A stretch of DNA of 64,000 bases from an uncultured Campylobacter sp. (GCF_937973075.1 NZ_CALBWL010000034.1:32511-96510), one strand, 5' to 3'; counted from the stretch's first letter, positions 7,899 through 17,135 are shown. The notes: generated by a model not told the origin, from the letters alone. Translations and numbers: made by a program.

Positions 7899-8831
7899 TT
7901 AGCGCTCGCGGGCGATTAAAATTCCGCTTAAAATCACCACCGCGATACCCGCTAGCACGATCGGGCCCGGCAGCCGATCGCCTAGCATAATTCCGAGCGC
8001 CATGCTAAAGAGGATGTCGCTGTAGCTGATCGCAGCGACGATGCCCGCTTTGCGCGAAGCGGCGTAGGCGCGCGTCATGTAAATTTGAAAGTAGATCCCG
8101 CTGACGCCCAGAAGCGCCACGAGCACCCAGCCAAGCAAGCTCGGCAGATTAAAGTAAGCAAGTCTCGCTAAATCCGCCCCGCTGAAAAGCCCTAAAATTT
8201 TGACCTCGCTATCACCGAGCACCCAGCCCGCAGCCATCATCATCGCGCTTAAAAAGGTAGCGGACGAGACGAAAACCAACACGATGAGATTGGTGGCGTA
8301 GTATTTGCGAAGCTCGCGCACGCTCGTGTACGCAAGCCCCGCGCACATGCCGCCGAAGATTCCCACCGCGTCGGTTACGCTGATGCCGATGTGCGGGCGC
8401 ACGACGAGTAAAATTCCGCCAAAGCCCAGCAGTATCGCAAACCATGCCTTGGAACTTAGCTTTTCGCCCAAGAAAAACGCCGAAAATAGCGCGGTGAAAA
8501 TGGGCGCCGTCTTTTGGAAGGTAAAAGCGGTGCCAAGATCGATGTGAGCGATATTGTAGAAGGTCGCTAAGATACCGCAGCTGCCGATAAAACCGCGAAA
8601 TGCGAGTAGCCACGGCTTGCCGCCCGGACCCAGATTTTTTACCCGCCTTAGCGAAAACAGCACGATCGCGATGCCTACGACGTTGCGGAAAAACACGATC
8701 TCGGCGCTACTCATCCGCTCCGCCATGACCTTGGCTAGCGCGCCGTTTAGCGCAAAATAAAAGCTCGCTACGAGCATATAATAAACGCCCAGATGTTTCA
8801 GCCAAAACGCGGAGTAAAATTTCTGCTTCAC
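7899..8831 (-). CDS. EamA/DMT-family transporter, copy 1
   Basis: Inner-membrane protein of about 310 residues with ten hydrophobic segments and two EamA halves. The first half has FYFALNGALAKVMAE and VVFFRNVVG-type residues (IVFFRNVVGIAIVL), the second ends with AISYSDILFSMALGIMLGD. Family members export amino acids, nucleotides or other metabolites; the substrate cannot be told. It follows its paralogue by only six bases, and the two share motifs such as YYMLVASFY, NIAHIDLGTAFTFQKTAPI and GLLAGMAxTSVR-like stretches, indicating tandem duplication. They may function as a heterodimer. ARER-type basic residues end the protein. Confidence 0.85.
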   Translation of the reverse strand: MKQKFYSAFWLKHLGVYYMLVASFYFALNGALAKVMAERMSSAEIVFFRNVVGIAIVLFSLRRVKNLGPGGKPWLLAFRGFIGSCGILATFYNIAHIDLGTAFTFQKTAPIFTALFSAFFLGEKLSSKAWFAILLGFGGILLVVRPHIGISVTDAVGIFGGMCAGLAYTSVRELRKYYATNLIVLVFVSSATFLSAMMMAAGWVLGDSEVKILGLFSGADLARLAYFNLPSLLGWVLVALLGVSGIYFQIYMTRAYAASRKAGIVAAISYSDILFSMALGIMLGDRLPGPIVLAGIAVVILSGILIARER

Positions 8832-8837
8832 GCCGTC

Positions 8838-9743
8838 CTACTTTCGGTTCGCCACGAGCCTGCCCGCGACGATGATGAGCGCCATGCCCGAAAGCGCCAT
8901 TAAACCGGGCAGGGCGTCGCCTAGCAGCAGCCCAAATAGCGTCGAAAAGATGATGTCTGCGTAGCTGATCGTAGCTACTATGCCCGCTTTGCGCGTCGCG
9001 GCGTAGGCCTTGGTGACGTAGGTTTGATAAAACAGCCCCAGCAGCCCTAAAAGCACGGCAAAGAGCCAACCCTGCGCGTTTGGAATTTTAAATTTGCAAA
9101 GCATAAAACTCAGCGCGGGCGCGTCTATAAATTCTGCCGCGATCATAAGCGCTGCGGGCATTAGCGTGCCGGCAAGAAGCGCAGAGAGGATGATCGTATC
9201 GGAGCTATAGTATTTGCGCAGCCCGCGCACGGATGTAAGCGCCATTGCGGCTAATAATCCGCTTAAAATTCCAAAAATATCGCTCGGCTGCAAGCCAAAC
9301 TGCGGCTGAATTACTAAAACGATGCCCACAAAGCCTAGGCAGACCGAGAACCAGCCCATCGCGCCGAATTTTTCGCCGAGGGTAAAATACGCGATGATCG
9401 CCGTCCAAATGGGCGCCGTTTTTTGAAAGGTAAATGCCTCGCCGAGGCTGATGTTTGCGATGTTATAAAAAAACACCATTAGCCCCAAAATCCCGATAAT
9501 GCCACGAAACGCAAGCGTAAAAGGATGACCGCCTTTGTTTGCGAAGCGCGCCGTACGGGGACGCACCTTGATTTTATAAAGCAGGATCAGAAGCCCTGGT
9601 AGATTGCGAAAGAGCACAACCTCAAGCGATGAAATTTGCGCGCCCAAAAGCTTGGCGAAAACGCCCGTAAGAGAGTTGTAAAAGCACGCCATCAGCATAT
9701 AATAAACGCTTAGATGGTGTAGCAAGAAGTTGTTGTATTTCAT
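8838..9743 (-). CDS. EamA/DMT-family transporter, copy 2
   Basis: About 301 residues, ten predicted membrane helices, two EamA repeats. It shares with the downstream gene the segments VYYMLMACFYNSLTGVFAK, FFYNIANISLGEAFTFQKTA and ATRKAGIVATISYADIIF. The pair is therefore a tandem duplication that has diverged but kept its fold. It begins with an ATG about 570 bases from the divergent der promoter, and probably forms a two-gene transcript with the next copy. Substrate unknown. Confidence 0.85.
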   Translation of the reverse strand: MKYNNFLLHHLSVYYMLMACFYNSLTGVFAKLLGAQISSLEVVLFRNLPGLLILLYKIKVRPRTARFANKGGHPFTLAFRGIIGILGLMVFFYNIANISLGEAFTFQKTAPIWTAIIAYFTLGEKFGAMGWFSVCLGFVGIVLVIQPQFGLQPSDIFGILSGLLAAMALTSVRGLRKYYSSDTIILSALLAGTLMPAALMIAAEFIDAPALSFMLCKFKIPNAQGWLFAVLLGLLGLFYQTYVTKAYAATRKAGIVATISYADIIFSTLFGLLLGDALPGLMALSGMALIIVAGRLVANRK

Positions 9744-10284
9744 CGCGCCTCTTTAAATTTGCGGAATTATACACGCATAATGATTAAATTTTAATATCCC
9801 GCTCTTTTAATATTTCGCCGCACCGCTTATTTTTGAGCGCCTGGTGCGACGGCTCGGTTTTGTACTTCGGCGCTTGCATTTGCGTTTCTCGCTTGCAGGC
9901 GATAGTTCGGTGCTTGGATATCGGGCGCTGCTTTTGTGATTTTTACCGACCCTCTGCTCTGCGCACCGCCGCTTGCATGTGCAAAGCAGTAAAATTTGCG
10001 CAGCCGCGGGTTTACACGCCTTCGCGCGTTTTCGAGCGTTTTTGTGTTTCGACCGCTAGTTTTTCGCGCTCAGACTTCGGTTTTAAAATTTTATAAATTT
10101 TACGCATCGCCCCCGCTCCGCATCGTCTGCGGCCACGGATCGTGCGCCTTGGCGCCTTTTATTCAAGCGCGTTTTGCTAGTGTCGCGATAAAATTTCGCT
10201 AAATTTAGCGCCTAAATTTTATAAAATTTTGCCGCTCCCTTTCGCGAGCGAGCGCGTAGAATTTGGCTTTAATCTATTTTTGGT
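9744..10284. other. Non-coding gap between eamA pair and der
   Basis: About 540 bases between divergent genes. The open frames here have no recognisable protein features (Arg/Phe/Cys-rich, no ribosome site) and I reject them. The eamA promoter should lie near 9760-9800, where the DNA is AT-rich. The der promoter is at the right end. RAATTY hexamers are scattered, but less densely than in other gaps. Confidence 0.4.
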
Positions 10285-10290
10285 TATAAT
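10285..10290 (+). promoter_or_regulatory. -10 box of der promoter
   Basis: TATAAT within TTGGTTATAATCGCG, about 25 bases before the GTG start of der and just upstream of its AAGGA ribosome site. A good fit to the Campylobacter vegetative -10. This position also argues that the longer open frame starting at 10229 is not the true der start. Confidence 0.65.
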
Positions 10291-10315
10291 CGCGCCAAAA
10301 ACTACAAGGACGAAC

Positions 10316-11701
10316 GTGAAAAGTTTGATCATCATCGGGCGCCCCAACGTCGGCAAGTCGAGCCTTTTTAACCGCTTAGCGGGCGCTCGCATCGCCATCA
10401 CGAGCGACGTTGCGGGTACGACGCGCGATACCAATAGAGCCGAAGCCGAAATTTTCGATCGCCGCGTGCGCGTAATCGATTCGGGCGGTCTGGACGACAC
10501 CTCCGAGCTGTTTGCGCGCGTGCAAGCTAAGACGCTAAGCGAGGCCAAGAGCGCGGATTTGATAATCTTTATGGCGGACGGTAAGCTGCTTCCGAGCGAT
10601 GATGAGCGGCGGATATTTTTCTCGCTGCAAAGGCTCGGCAAGCCCATAGCCCTGGCAGTCAATAAGATCGACGGCAAGCGCGACGAGGAGCGCAGCTGGG
10701 AGTTTAACGAATTCGGCGTTAAATTTTTCCCGATCTCCGTCTCGCACAACAGCGGCATCGACGAGCTCAAAGAGTGGATATACGGCTTCTTGGACCCTGC
10801 ACCTACGCAGCAGGATGAGGATGAAATTTTTGATGATTTTATAGAGGGCTTTAACGACGAGGGCGAGCCGAAAGAGGGGCGCGACGAGGATTTTTACGCT
10901 AGTAAAACCATCGGCGTGGGTATCATCGGGCGAGTAAACGTTGGTAAATCAAGCCTTCTAAACGCACTTGTTGGCTCGCAGCGCTCGGTCGTGAGCGATT
11001 ATGCGGGCACGACGATCGATCCGGTAAACGAAAGCACGGAATTTCAGGGACGCACGCTCGAGTTTATCGACACGGCGGGTATTCGCCGTCGCGGCAAGAT
11101 CGAGGGCATCGAGCGCTTCGCGCTAAATCGCACCGAAAAAATTTTGCAAAACTCCGACATCGCGCTTTTGGTGCTTGACGCAAGTGAGCCGCTAAACGAG
11201 CTGGATGAGCGCATCGCGGGGCTTGCGGCTAAATTTGAACTCGGACTCATCATAATTTTAAACAAATGGGATCTTTGCGAGCGCGATTACGACGAGTTTT
11301 GCCGCGATCTACGAGGTAGGTTTAAATTTCTTTCCTACGCGCCGATCATCAGTGTCAGCGCGACGGATAAGAAGCGGATCCATAAAATTTACCCGCTCAT
11401 TTTGGAGGTTTATTCAAATTTCACGCGCAAGCTCGGCACTGCAAGGATCAATGAAGCGGTAGAAGCCGCGATAAAGGCGCATCCGATACCTCGCGAGCGG
11501 GGCAAATCGGTTAAAATTTACTACGCCGCGCAGATCGGCTTTGCGCCGCCGAAGATCGCTCTTGTGATGAACCGTCCGCAAGCGCTGCATTTTAGCTACA
11601 AGCGCTATTTGATGAACAGATTGCGCGCGAGCTTTGCCCTTTCGGGAAGTCCGCTAGTGCTGCTACCGCGCAAAAAAGGGGAGAGCGATGAAGAGCGGTA
11701 A
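10316..11701 (+). CDS. der: GTPase Der (EngA), ribosome biogenesis
   Basis: Essential double-GTPase that acts in 50S subunit assembly. About 461 residues, the usual length. First G domain: IIGRPNVGKSSLF (P-loop), DVAGTTRDTN, DSGG, NKID. Acidic linker around residues 165-190; second G domain: GRVNVGKSSLLNAL, YAGTTIDPV, DTAGI, NKWD; then the KH-like C-terminal domain ending KKGESDEER. Start is GTG with AAGGA five bases upstream; an upstream in-frame ATG would include the promoter. The second P-loop has GRVNVGKSS where GxPNxGKSS is usual (Pro replaced by Val), a mild oddity. Overlaps aroK by 14 bases. Confidence 0.95.
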   Translation: MKSLIIIGRPNVGKSSLFNRLAGARIAITSDVAGTTRDTNRAEAEIFDRRVRVIDSGGLDDTSELFARVQAKTLSEAKSADLIIFMADGKLLPSDDERRIFFSLQRLGKPIALAVNKIDGKRDEERSWEFNEFGVKFFPISVSHNSGIDELKEWIYGFLDPAPTQQDEDEIFDDFIEGFNDEGEPKEGRDEDFYASKTIGVGIIGRVNVGKSSLLNALVGSQRSVVSDYAGTTIDPVNESTEFQGRTLEFIDTAGIRRRGKIEGIERFALNRTEKILQNSDIALLVLDASEPLNELDERIAGLAAKFELGLIIILNKWDLCERDYDEFCRDLRGRFKFLSYAPIISVSATDKKRIHKIYPLILEVYSNFTRKLGTARINEAVEAAIKAHPIPRERGKSVKIYYAAQIGFAPPKIALVMNRPQALHFSYKRYLMNRLRASFALSGSPLVLLPRKKGESDEER

Positions 11702-12659
11702 CATCGTGCTCATAGGCTTTATGGGGGTCGGCAAGGGTACAGTAGCGCGGGCGCTGGCTGTGCAAAGCGGGATGTTTGCGCTTGATTGCGACGATATGAT
11801 CGAAAGCTACGCCAATAAAAAGATCGGGCAAATTTTTAAAGAGCAGGGCGAGCAGAGCTTTAGAAAGATGGAAGAGGGTCTTGCAAAATTTTTAGAAAAG
11901 TCCGTCCGCTACGCCGTGATCTCCACGGGCGGCGGTTTTTACGCCGTGAAAAATTTAAATAAAATCGGCACCGTCGTGTATCTGAAATCAAGCTTTGAAG
12001 GGATAATCGAGCGCTTAAAAAACAGCGAGAACGCGGAGAAAAAATTTGCCAAGCGCCCGCTGCTAGCCGATCTGCAAAAGGCCGCGGCGCTGCACGCCCA
12101 AAGGGACGGGGCGTATGAAAAAAAGGCCGACATAGTAATCGACGTGGAAAATAAAAGCGTAAAAAAGATCGTAAAAGAAATTCTATCCGCCTGCGACGGG
12201 CTAAATTTAAAGGGGAAAAAGATGTCTAAACAAAAGTGCCTGGGCGGCGGCAAAAATTCCAAGCCGCACGGTAAAGAGGGCAAAAGCGATAAGCTTGAAA
12301 AGAAAGAGGCGCTAAAGCAAAAGCTGCGCGAGCTCATAGAGGGCTTAGAGCGCGAGCAAATTCCAAAGCGCGTAATCGCGTGGCACTTCGATCTTTACGA
12401 GCCTTACGCGCTACAGCTGGCGGGATCGAGCAGCTACGACGCGGATGACGACGACTGGGCGTGCGAGGACGAGGATGAGTTTTATCCGCAAAGCTCGCGC
12501 TTGCAGCTTGAATTTTTAAGCGAGCTTTCGTGGCGGCAGGTTTTAAAAATGCTCGTACAGGCTTTGCGCGAGCTGCGAGAGCAGATGCCAGATGCAAAAA
12601 TTTTTAAGTGCAAGCACGTTGCCGCGGGCTTCGTAGATGGCGATTTGATTTTGATTTAA
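11688..12659 (+). CDS. aroK: Shikimate kinase with an extra C-terminal domain
   Basis: The first ~172 residues are shikimate kinase, which phosphorylates shikimate in chorismate synthesis. GFMGVGKGTVARAL is the P-loop, DCDDMIE binds shikimate, STGGG and the lid segment RPLL follow. The P-loop has Gly where the family has Ser or Thr after Lys (GKGT rather than GKST), removing a magnesium ligand. Residues about 179-323 are not part of any shikimate kinase I know: a Lys/Gly-rich stretch, a helix-rich region (LRELIEGLEREQIPKRVIAW), then an acidic patch (DADDDDWACEDEDE). An ATG at 12222 inside the frame has AAAGGGG just upstream, so this tail may also be made as a separate ~145-residue protein. 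Co-transcribed with der and trpS. Confidence 0.82.
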   Translation: MKSGNIVLIGFMGVGKGTVARALAVQSGMFALDCDDMIESYANKKIGQIFKEQGEQSFRKMEEGLAKFLEKSVRYAVISTGGGFYAVKNLNKIGTVVYLKSSFEGIIERLKNSENAEKKFAKRPLLADLQKAAALHAQRDGAYEKKADIVIDVENKSVKKIVKEILSACDGLNLKGKKMSKQKCLGGGKNSKPHGKEGKSDKLEKKEALKQKLRELIEGLEREQIPKRVIAWHFDLYEPYALQLAGSSSYDADDDDWACEDEDEFYPQSSRLQLEFLSELSWRQVLKMLVQALRELREQMPDAKIFKCKHVAAGFVDGDLILI

Positions 12660-12669
12660 AGGAGCAACG

Positions 12670-13638
12670 ATGAGAATTTTAACGGGTCTTCAGCCCAGCG
12701 GCAAGCTGCATTTGGGCAACTACTTCGCGAGCATCAAGCAGATGGTGGATGCGCAAAACGCGGGCGAGCAGATGTTTATGTTTATCGCAAACTATCATGC
12801 GCTCACGTCCGTAAGCGACGGTGCAAAGCTAAAAAACTCCACCTACGAGGCCGCCGCGGCGTTTTTGTCGCTGGGGATCGATCCGAAAAAGACGGTGTTT
12901 TGGGTGCAAAGCGACGTAAAAGAGGTGCTGGAGCTTTACTGGATTTTAAGCGGATATACGCCGATGGGGCTGCTCGAGCGAGCGCATGCGTACAAAGATA
13001 AGATCGCCAAGGGTTTTGAGAGCAAGCACGATCTGTTTAGCTACCCCGTGCTGATGGCGGCGGACATCCTGCTATACAGCGCGGAGGTCGTGCCCGTGGG
13101 CAAGGATCAGATCCAGCATGTCGAGATCGCCCGCGACATCGCGCTTAAATTTAACAACGCCCACGGCGAAATTTTAACTATTCCGCAAGCGCGCGTAAAT
13201 GATGAAGTGGCGATCGTACCGGGTACAGACGGCGCGAAGATGAGCAAGAGTTACGGCAATACGATCGATATTTTTGCAGATGCCGCGACGCTAAAGAAGC
13301 AAATTTCAAGTATAGTAACGACCTCCGAGCCGCTAGAAGCGCCTAAGCAGTGGTGCGGATGCAATGTCTATAATATCGCGAAGCTGTTTTTAAGCGAGGC
13401 GGAGCAGGCGGAGCTGCAGGCTCGCTACGAGCGCGGAGGCGAGGGGCATGGGCATTTTAAGGCGTATCTAAACGAGCTCGTGCAGGGCTACTTCAAAGAC
13501 GCGCGAGATAAATTCGAATACTATCAAAGCCACCGCGAAATTTTAGACGAGATGCTAAGACAGGGCGCGCAAAGAGCGGCTGCGACGGCTGCTTCATTGA
13601 TGCAAAAGGTTCGCGCCGCCGTGGGGATTTATCGCTAA
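12670..13638 (+). CDS. trpS: Tryptophanyl-tRNA synthetase
   Basis: Charges tRNA-Trp with tryptophan. About 322 residues, typical of the short bacterial form. Class I signatures are plain: GLQPSGKLHLGNY (HIGH equivalent) at the start and AKMSKSYGNT (KMSKS) near residue 195. GTDGAK and the VGKDQIQHVEIARDIA region line the tryptophan and tRNA sites. Strong AGGAG site seven bases before the ATG. Sits eleven bases after the aroK stop, so it belongs to the der-aroK-trpS transcript. Confidence 0.95.
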   Translation: MRILTGLQPSGKLHLGNYFASIKQMVDAQNAGEQMFMFIANYHALTSVSDGAKLKNSTYEAAAAFLSLGIDPKKTVFWVQSDVKEVLELYWILSGYTPMGLLERAHAYKDKIAKGFESKHDLFSYPVLMAADILLYSAEVVPVGKDQIQHVEIARDIALKFNNAHGEILTIPQARVNDEVAIVPGTDGAKMSKSYGNTIDIFADAATLKKQISSIVTTSEPLEAPKQWCGCNVYNIAKLFLSEAEQAELQARYERGGEGHGHFKAYLNELVQGYFKDARDKFEYYQSHREILDEMLRQGAQRAAATAASLMQKVRAAVGIYR

Positions 13639-13648
13639 GGAGGGTGAG

Positions 13649-14149
13649 ATGACGGATTACGCTAGAGAAATTTTATCTGATGGTAAGCTGCTTCGACAGA
13701 AGTTGGAAATTTTCTTGCAAACTCCTAGCAAGGTTGAAATTTACGCACGCGCCTGCGAGAAATTTTTCGCCGCCGGCAAGCAGCGCGAGCTAAATTACGT
13801 AAGCACGTGGAGTTGGTGGGCCTTTTTCGGCACGCTGTTTTTCTTTCTGTACCGCAAGGAGTACAAAATTGCCGCAGCCCTATTTGCCTTTGTGGTAATT
13901 TCTTGCTTTATTCCGTTTTTGGATGAATATGATAGAAGTATAGGAATGGCGGTTAGCGTCAGTAGTGGAACTATGGCGAAATATTTCGTTTGCTATAGAT
14001 TTGTTGCGCTATTGGATAAACAGGACGACGAAGCCTTAAGAAAGGGCGGCGGCGTGAATAGATGGGCGATATGGCTCGCGGTAATATTTTACGCTTTGGT
14101 CGCAATCGTGTTTGCGCTGATAATTTCAAACGGCGGCAAAATTCAGTAG
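13649..14149 (+). CDS. DUF2628 inner-membrane protein
   Basis: Small membrane protein of about 166 residues. After a soluble N-terminal ~50 residues comes STWSWWAFFGTLFFFLYRKEYK, the Trp-rich membrane entry typical of DUF2628, then two more hydrophobic segments and a last one near the C-terminus (AIWLAVIFYALVAIVFAL). Function unknown in the family. AAGGAGGGTGAG before the ATG is a strong ribosome site, ten bases after trpS, so it is probably on the same transcript. Confidence 0.72.
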   Translation: MTDYAREILSDGKLLRQKLEIFLQTPSKVEIYARACEKFFAAGKQRELNYVSTWSWWAFFGTLFFFLYRKEYKIAAALFAFVVISCFIPFLDEYDRSIGMAVSVSSGTMAKYFVCYRFVALLDKQDDEALRKGGGVNRWAIWLAVIFYALVAIVFALIISNGGKIQ

Positions 14150-14203
14150 TTTTAACGGCTTCCGCACTCAAAATAGCTAAATAAATTTTAAAAAGGAGTA
14201 AGA

Positions 14204-14470
14204 GTGAAAGCGATCGTAACGGTGATAGGTAAGGACAAGGTTGGCATTGTGGCGGGCGTTTCGGCCAAGCTAGCGCAACTTGGGCTAAACATAGACGACA
14301 TCAGCCAGACGGTTTTGGACGAGTTTTTCACGATGATGGCGGTGGTTTCCAGCGAGGAAAAGCAGGACTTCACGGCTCTACGCGAGGAGCTAAACGAGCT
14401 TGGCGAAAAGCTAAAAGTTAAAATCAACATCCAAAGCTCGGCGATATTTGACGCCATGCACAACATCTAA
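14204..14470 (+). CDS. ACT-domain protein of the UPF0237 family
   Basis: 88 residues made of one ACT domain: MKAIVTVIGKDKVGIVAGVS at the ligand-binding turn, then LNIDDISQTVL. ACT domains bind amino acids or similar small ligands and regulate partners. In many bacteria this gene stands next to a UPF0210 gene, as here (nine bases apart), so the two probably form a sensor/enzyme pair of unknown reaction. Start is GTG with AAGGAG upstream. Confidence 0.85.
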   Translation: MKAIVTVIGKDKVGIVAGVSAKLAQLGLNIDDISQTVLDEFFTMMAVVSSEEKQDFTALREELNELGEKLKVKINIQSSAIFDAMHNI

Positions 14471-14479
14471 GGCGCGCAA

Positions 14480-15817
14480 ATGGACATCAAAAACGTAACC
14501 GAAACGATCGCGATGATCGAGGAGCAAAATTTCGACATCCGCACGATCACGATGGGCATCAGCCTGCTTGACTGCATCGATCCCGATATGGGCAAGGCGG
14601 CAGAAAAAATTTACGACAAGATAACGGGCAAGGCGCGCGATCTGGTAAAGGTCGGCAATGAAATTTCAGCAGAGCTCGGCATCCCGATCGTAAATAAACG
14701 CGTCTGCGTAACGCCTATCGCCATCATCGGCGCGGCGACGAACGCTACTGACTATGTCCCGCTAGCAAAAGCGATGGACGAGGCGGCGCAAAAGGTCGGT
14801 ATCGACTTTATCGGCGGCTTTTCGGCGCTAGTGCAAAAGGGCTACGCAAAGGGCGATAAAATTTTAATCGACTCCATCCCCGCCGCGCTCGCCGCGACGC
14901 AAAAGGTCTGCTCGTCGGTAAATATCGGCTCGACAAAAACTGGCATAAATATGAGCGCGGTCGCCGATATGGGGCGCGTGATAAAAGAAACCGCGCGGCT
15001 TTCTGATCTGGGTGCTGCAAAGCTAGTCGTGTTTGCCAACGCCGTCGAGGATAATCCCTTTATGGCGGGCGCATTTCACGGCGTGGGCGAGGCCGAAGTC
15101 GTCATAAACGTGGGTGTATCAGGCCCCGGCGTCGTTAAGCGCGCACTTGAGAAGGTACGCGGAGCGAGCTTTGACGTGGTAGCAGAGACCGTAAAAAAGA
15201 CGGCATTTAAGATCACGCGCATCGGGCAGCTCGTCGGTCAAATGGCGTCCGAGCGCCTGGGCGTGAAATTCGGTATCGTCGATCTTTCGCTAGCTCCGAC
15301 TCCGGCGGTGGGCGATTCGGTCGCGCGCGTGCTTGAGGAGATGGGCTTAGAGCGCGTTGGCACGCACGGCACGACGGCTGCGCTAGCGCTGCTAAACGAC
15401 GCGGTCAAAAAGGGCGGAGTGATGGCGTGCAACCAAGTAGGCGGGCTTAGCGGCGCGTTTATCCCTGTCTCCGAAGACGAGGGGATGATCGCCGCGGTGC
15501 GCGCAGGCTCGCTAAGCTTAGAAAAGCTCGAAGCGATGACCGCGATTTGCTCGGTGGGGCTTGATATGATCGCGATCCCGCAAGATACGCCCGAGCAGAC
15601 GATCGCCGCGATCATAGCCGACGAGGCCGCGATCGGCGTGATAAATCAAAAAACGACCGCCGTGCGCATAATCCCAAAAGGCAAAGAGGGCGACACGCTG
15701 GAGTTTGGCGGGTTACTCGGCAGCGCTCCCGTGATGAGCGTAAACAAAAACTCGTCCGCCGATTTCATCGCCCGCGGCGGCCAGATACCGGCACCTATTC
15801 ATAGTTTTAAAAACTAA
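14480..15817 (+). CDS. UPF0210 (PFL-like, DUF711) protein
   Basis: Soluble protein of about 445 residues of the UPF0210 family, a fold related to glycyl-radical enzymes but without an obvious glycyl radical motif. Recognisable stretches: VTETIAMIEEQNFDIRTITM at the N-terminus, PIAIIGAATNATDYVPLAKA, GINMSAVADMGRVIKE, HGVGEAEVVINVGVSGPGVV and LSLAPTPAVGDSVARVLEEM. Full length for the family. Tightly linked to the ACT protein before it. Reaction unknown. Confidence 0.85.
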   Translation: MDIKNVTETIAMIEEQNFDIRTITMGISLLDCIDPDMGKAAEKIYDKITGKARDLVKVGNEISAELGIPIVNKRVCVTPIAIIGAATNATDYVPLAKAMDEAAQKVGIDFIGGFSALVQKGYAKGDKILIDSIPAALAATQKVCSSVNIGSTKTGINMSAVADMGRVIKETARLSDLGAAKLVVFANAVEDNPFMAGAFHGVGEAEVVINVGVSGPGVVKRALEKVRGASFDVVAETVKKTAFKITRIGQLVGQMASERLGVKFGIVDLSLAPTPAVGDSVARVLEEMGLERVGTHGTTAALALLNDAVKKGGVMACNQVGGLSGAFIPVSEDEGMIAAVRAGSLSLEKLEAMTAICSVGLDMIAIPQDTPEQTIAAIIADEAAIGVINQKTTAVRIIPKGKEGDTLEFGGLLGSAPVMSVNKNSSADFIARGGQIPAPIHSFKN

Positions 15818-15841
15818 ATTTAACCCGCTTAAGGAGGAAAG

Positions 15842-16255
15842 ATGAGGGCGTTTGCGTTATTTGCGGCAGTTTTGCTTTTTAGCGGCTGCTCCATAATCTC
15901 GGCATTTTATAGCAAGGAGAAAAAATTCGAGCTGGCGGGCTTGGGGCAAGACGGGGTCTATAGGACCTCGGACGGCAGCACAGACACGCTAATAAAAATA
16001 ATGTCCGCCCGCACAAAAGAGGGCGAGCCGTATCGGATAATCCACACGCTGGAAATTTCTAAAAATTCTACCCAGACGGATTTTGATAGCAACGATAAAG
16101 AGGTATTTAAAATAGACTGCTCAAAGAATTATTGCGAGCCCAAATACGACGAGGAGCCGAAAAGAATTGCCATTTCTTGGCCTGCGCCGAATGGGGGCGG
16201 CGTTTTTGATGGCGTCATATATCTAAAAAATTTACGGCTCGTAAAGGCGTATTAA
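15842..16255 (+). CDS. Predicted lipoprotein, function unknown
   Basis: About 137 residues. Signal peptide ends in a lipobox LLFSGC, so the mature protein should be lipidated at Cys18 or so. The remainder is a compact charged domain with two cysteines (KIDCSKNYCE) that could form a disulfide in the periplasm. GGAGG precedes the ATG. I recognise no family. Lies 24 bases after the UPF0210 gene. Confidence 0.7.
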   Translation: MRAFALFAAVLLFSGCSIISAFYSKEKKFELAGLGQDGVYRTSDGSTDTLIKIMSARTKEGEPYRIIHTLEISKNSTQTDFDSNDKEVFKIDCSKNYCEPKYDEEPKRIAISWPAPNGGGVFDGVIYLKNLRLVKAY

Positions 16256-16673
16256 ATTTGCAGATTTAAAAGCGGACAAATTTATAAAATTTAACGAGTA
16301 AAATTCTAAGTCGCCGCGATGGAATTTTTCGGGCTTTAAATTCTGTGCTACGGGCGTGGAATTTTGAGTTAGAATTTCGGCTTGAAATTTTACGGCGCAA
16401 TCCCCGCGGCGCGCTAAAATTTTAAAATTTCGTCGTAAGGCGAGGCGTTAAAATTTCATCGCCGTGCAAGACGGACGGCAGCGGGTCTTTTGAAATTTTA
16501 AAGCGGCTTGCATTGAAATTTTAAAATTTAAAAGCAACCTGTTTCGTTATCATTACTCGTCCGCTTAAGAAGCGAGCGGGATTCTATTTCGGCGGGGATT
16601 AAATACAGAGCGCAAAAACAGGTGCAGCATCGAAATTTTAAAAGACGACGCGAAAATATGAGGCGGAAATAAA
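16256..16673. repeat. RAATTY-rich non-coding gap
   Basis: About 420 bases with a dense run of AAATTT, GAATTT and AAATTC hexamers, often flanked by TTAAA or GCG. No open frame with protein-like content, tRNA or obvious hairpin was found. One of several gaps of the same texture in the window. Confidence 0.6.
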
Positions 16674-17135
16674 ATGCAAAAAATGGCTTGGAAATTTGGC
16701 GAGCTTGAAAAGGTCGCGACGGACGAGGGCTTTATTTGGTACGCGGAACTGGCGTTAAAAAGCGAAAGCTTCGGTGAGGTGCCGTTTTGCCTCGTGTCTG
16801 CAGATACGGCGGATGTGGACGATGAGACGATTTTGCTTGCTCGGCGGATCGCCCGAAATATCGATCGGTACGTAAAAGACGCCCTTGCCTTCCTGCGAGA
16901 CGAGCTTAGACGCGAGTATCGTTTGGGCGAGGATGAGCTTAGGCTGCTTGAAGTGCCCGTTTGCGATCTGCCGTTTGAGCTGCCGCAATGCACGTTTTAC
17001 GCGCGCGATACGCAGTGGCTGATGAGATTTGTCGAGGGCGCGCTTGATATTTGCGATCCTTTCGGCATCGGGGTGATTTTCGAGGGCGAAAGACCGCTGC
17101 GCGTGGAAAATTTAGAGCTCAGCAGAGAGTATTAA
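16674..17135 (+). CDS. Hypothetical soluble protein
   Basis: About 153 residues, acidic, no signal or membrane segment. The sequence has good codon texture and a GAGGCGG ribosome site seven bases before the first ATG (a second ATG lies three codons on). Contains a helical stretch (ARNIDRYVKDALAFLRDELRREY) and a C-terminal beta-like half (FGIGVIFEGERPLRVENLEL). It has the look of single-domain DUF proteins encoded near polymorphic toxin immunity genes, but no toxin is nearby and I assign no family. Isolated between two non-coding gaps. Confidence 0.6.
   Translation: MQKMAWKFGELEKVATDEGFIWYAELALKSESFGEVPFCLVSADTADVDDETILLARRIARNIDRYVKDALAFLRDELRREYRLGEDELRLLEVPVCDLPFELPQCTFYARDTQWLMRFVEGALDICDPFGIGVIFEGERPLRVENLELSREY

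Noticed and set aside
9833..10202. Two short plus-strand frames rich in Cys, Arg and Phe
   Set aside because: Overlapping each other, no homology seen, no start signals.
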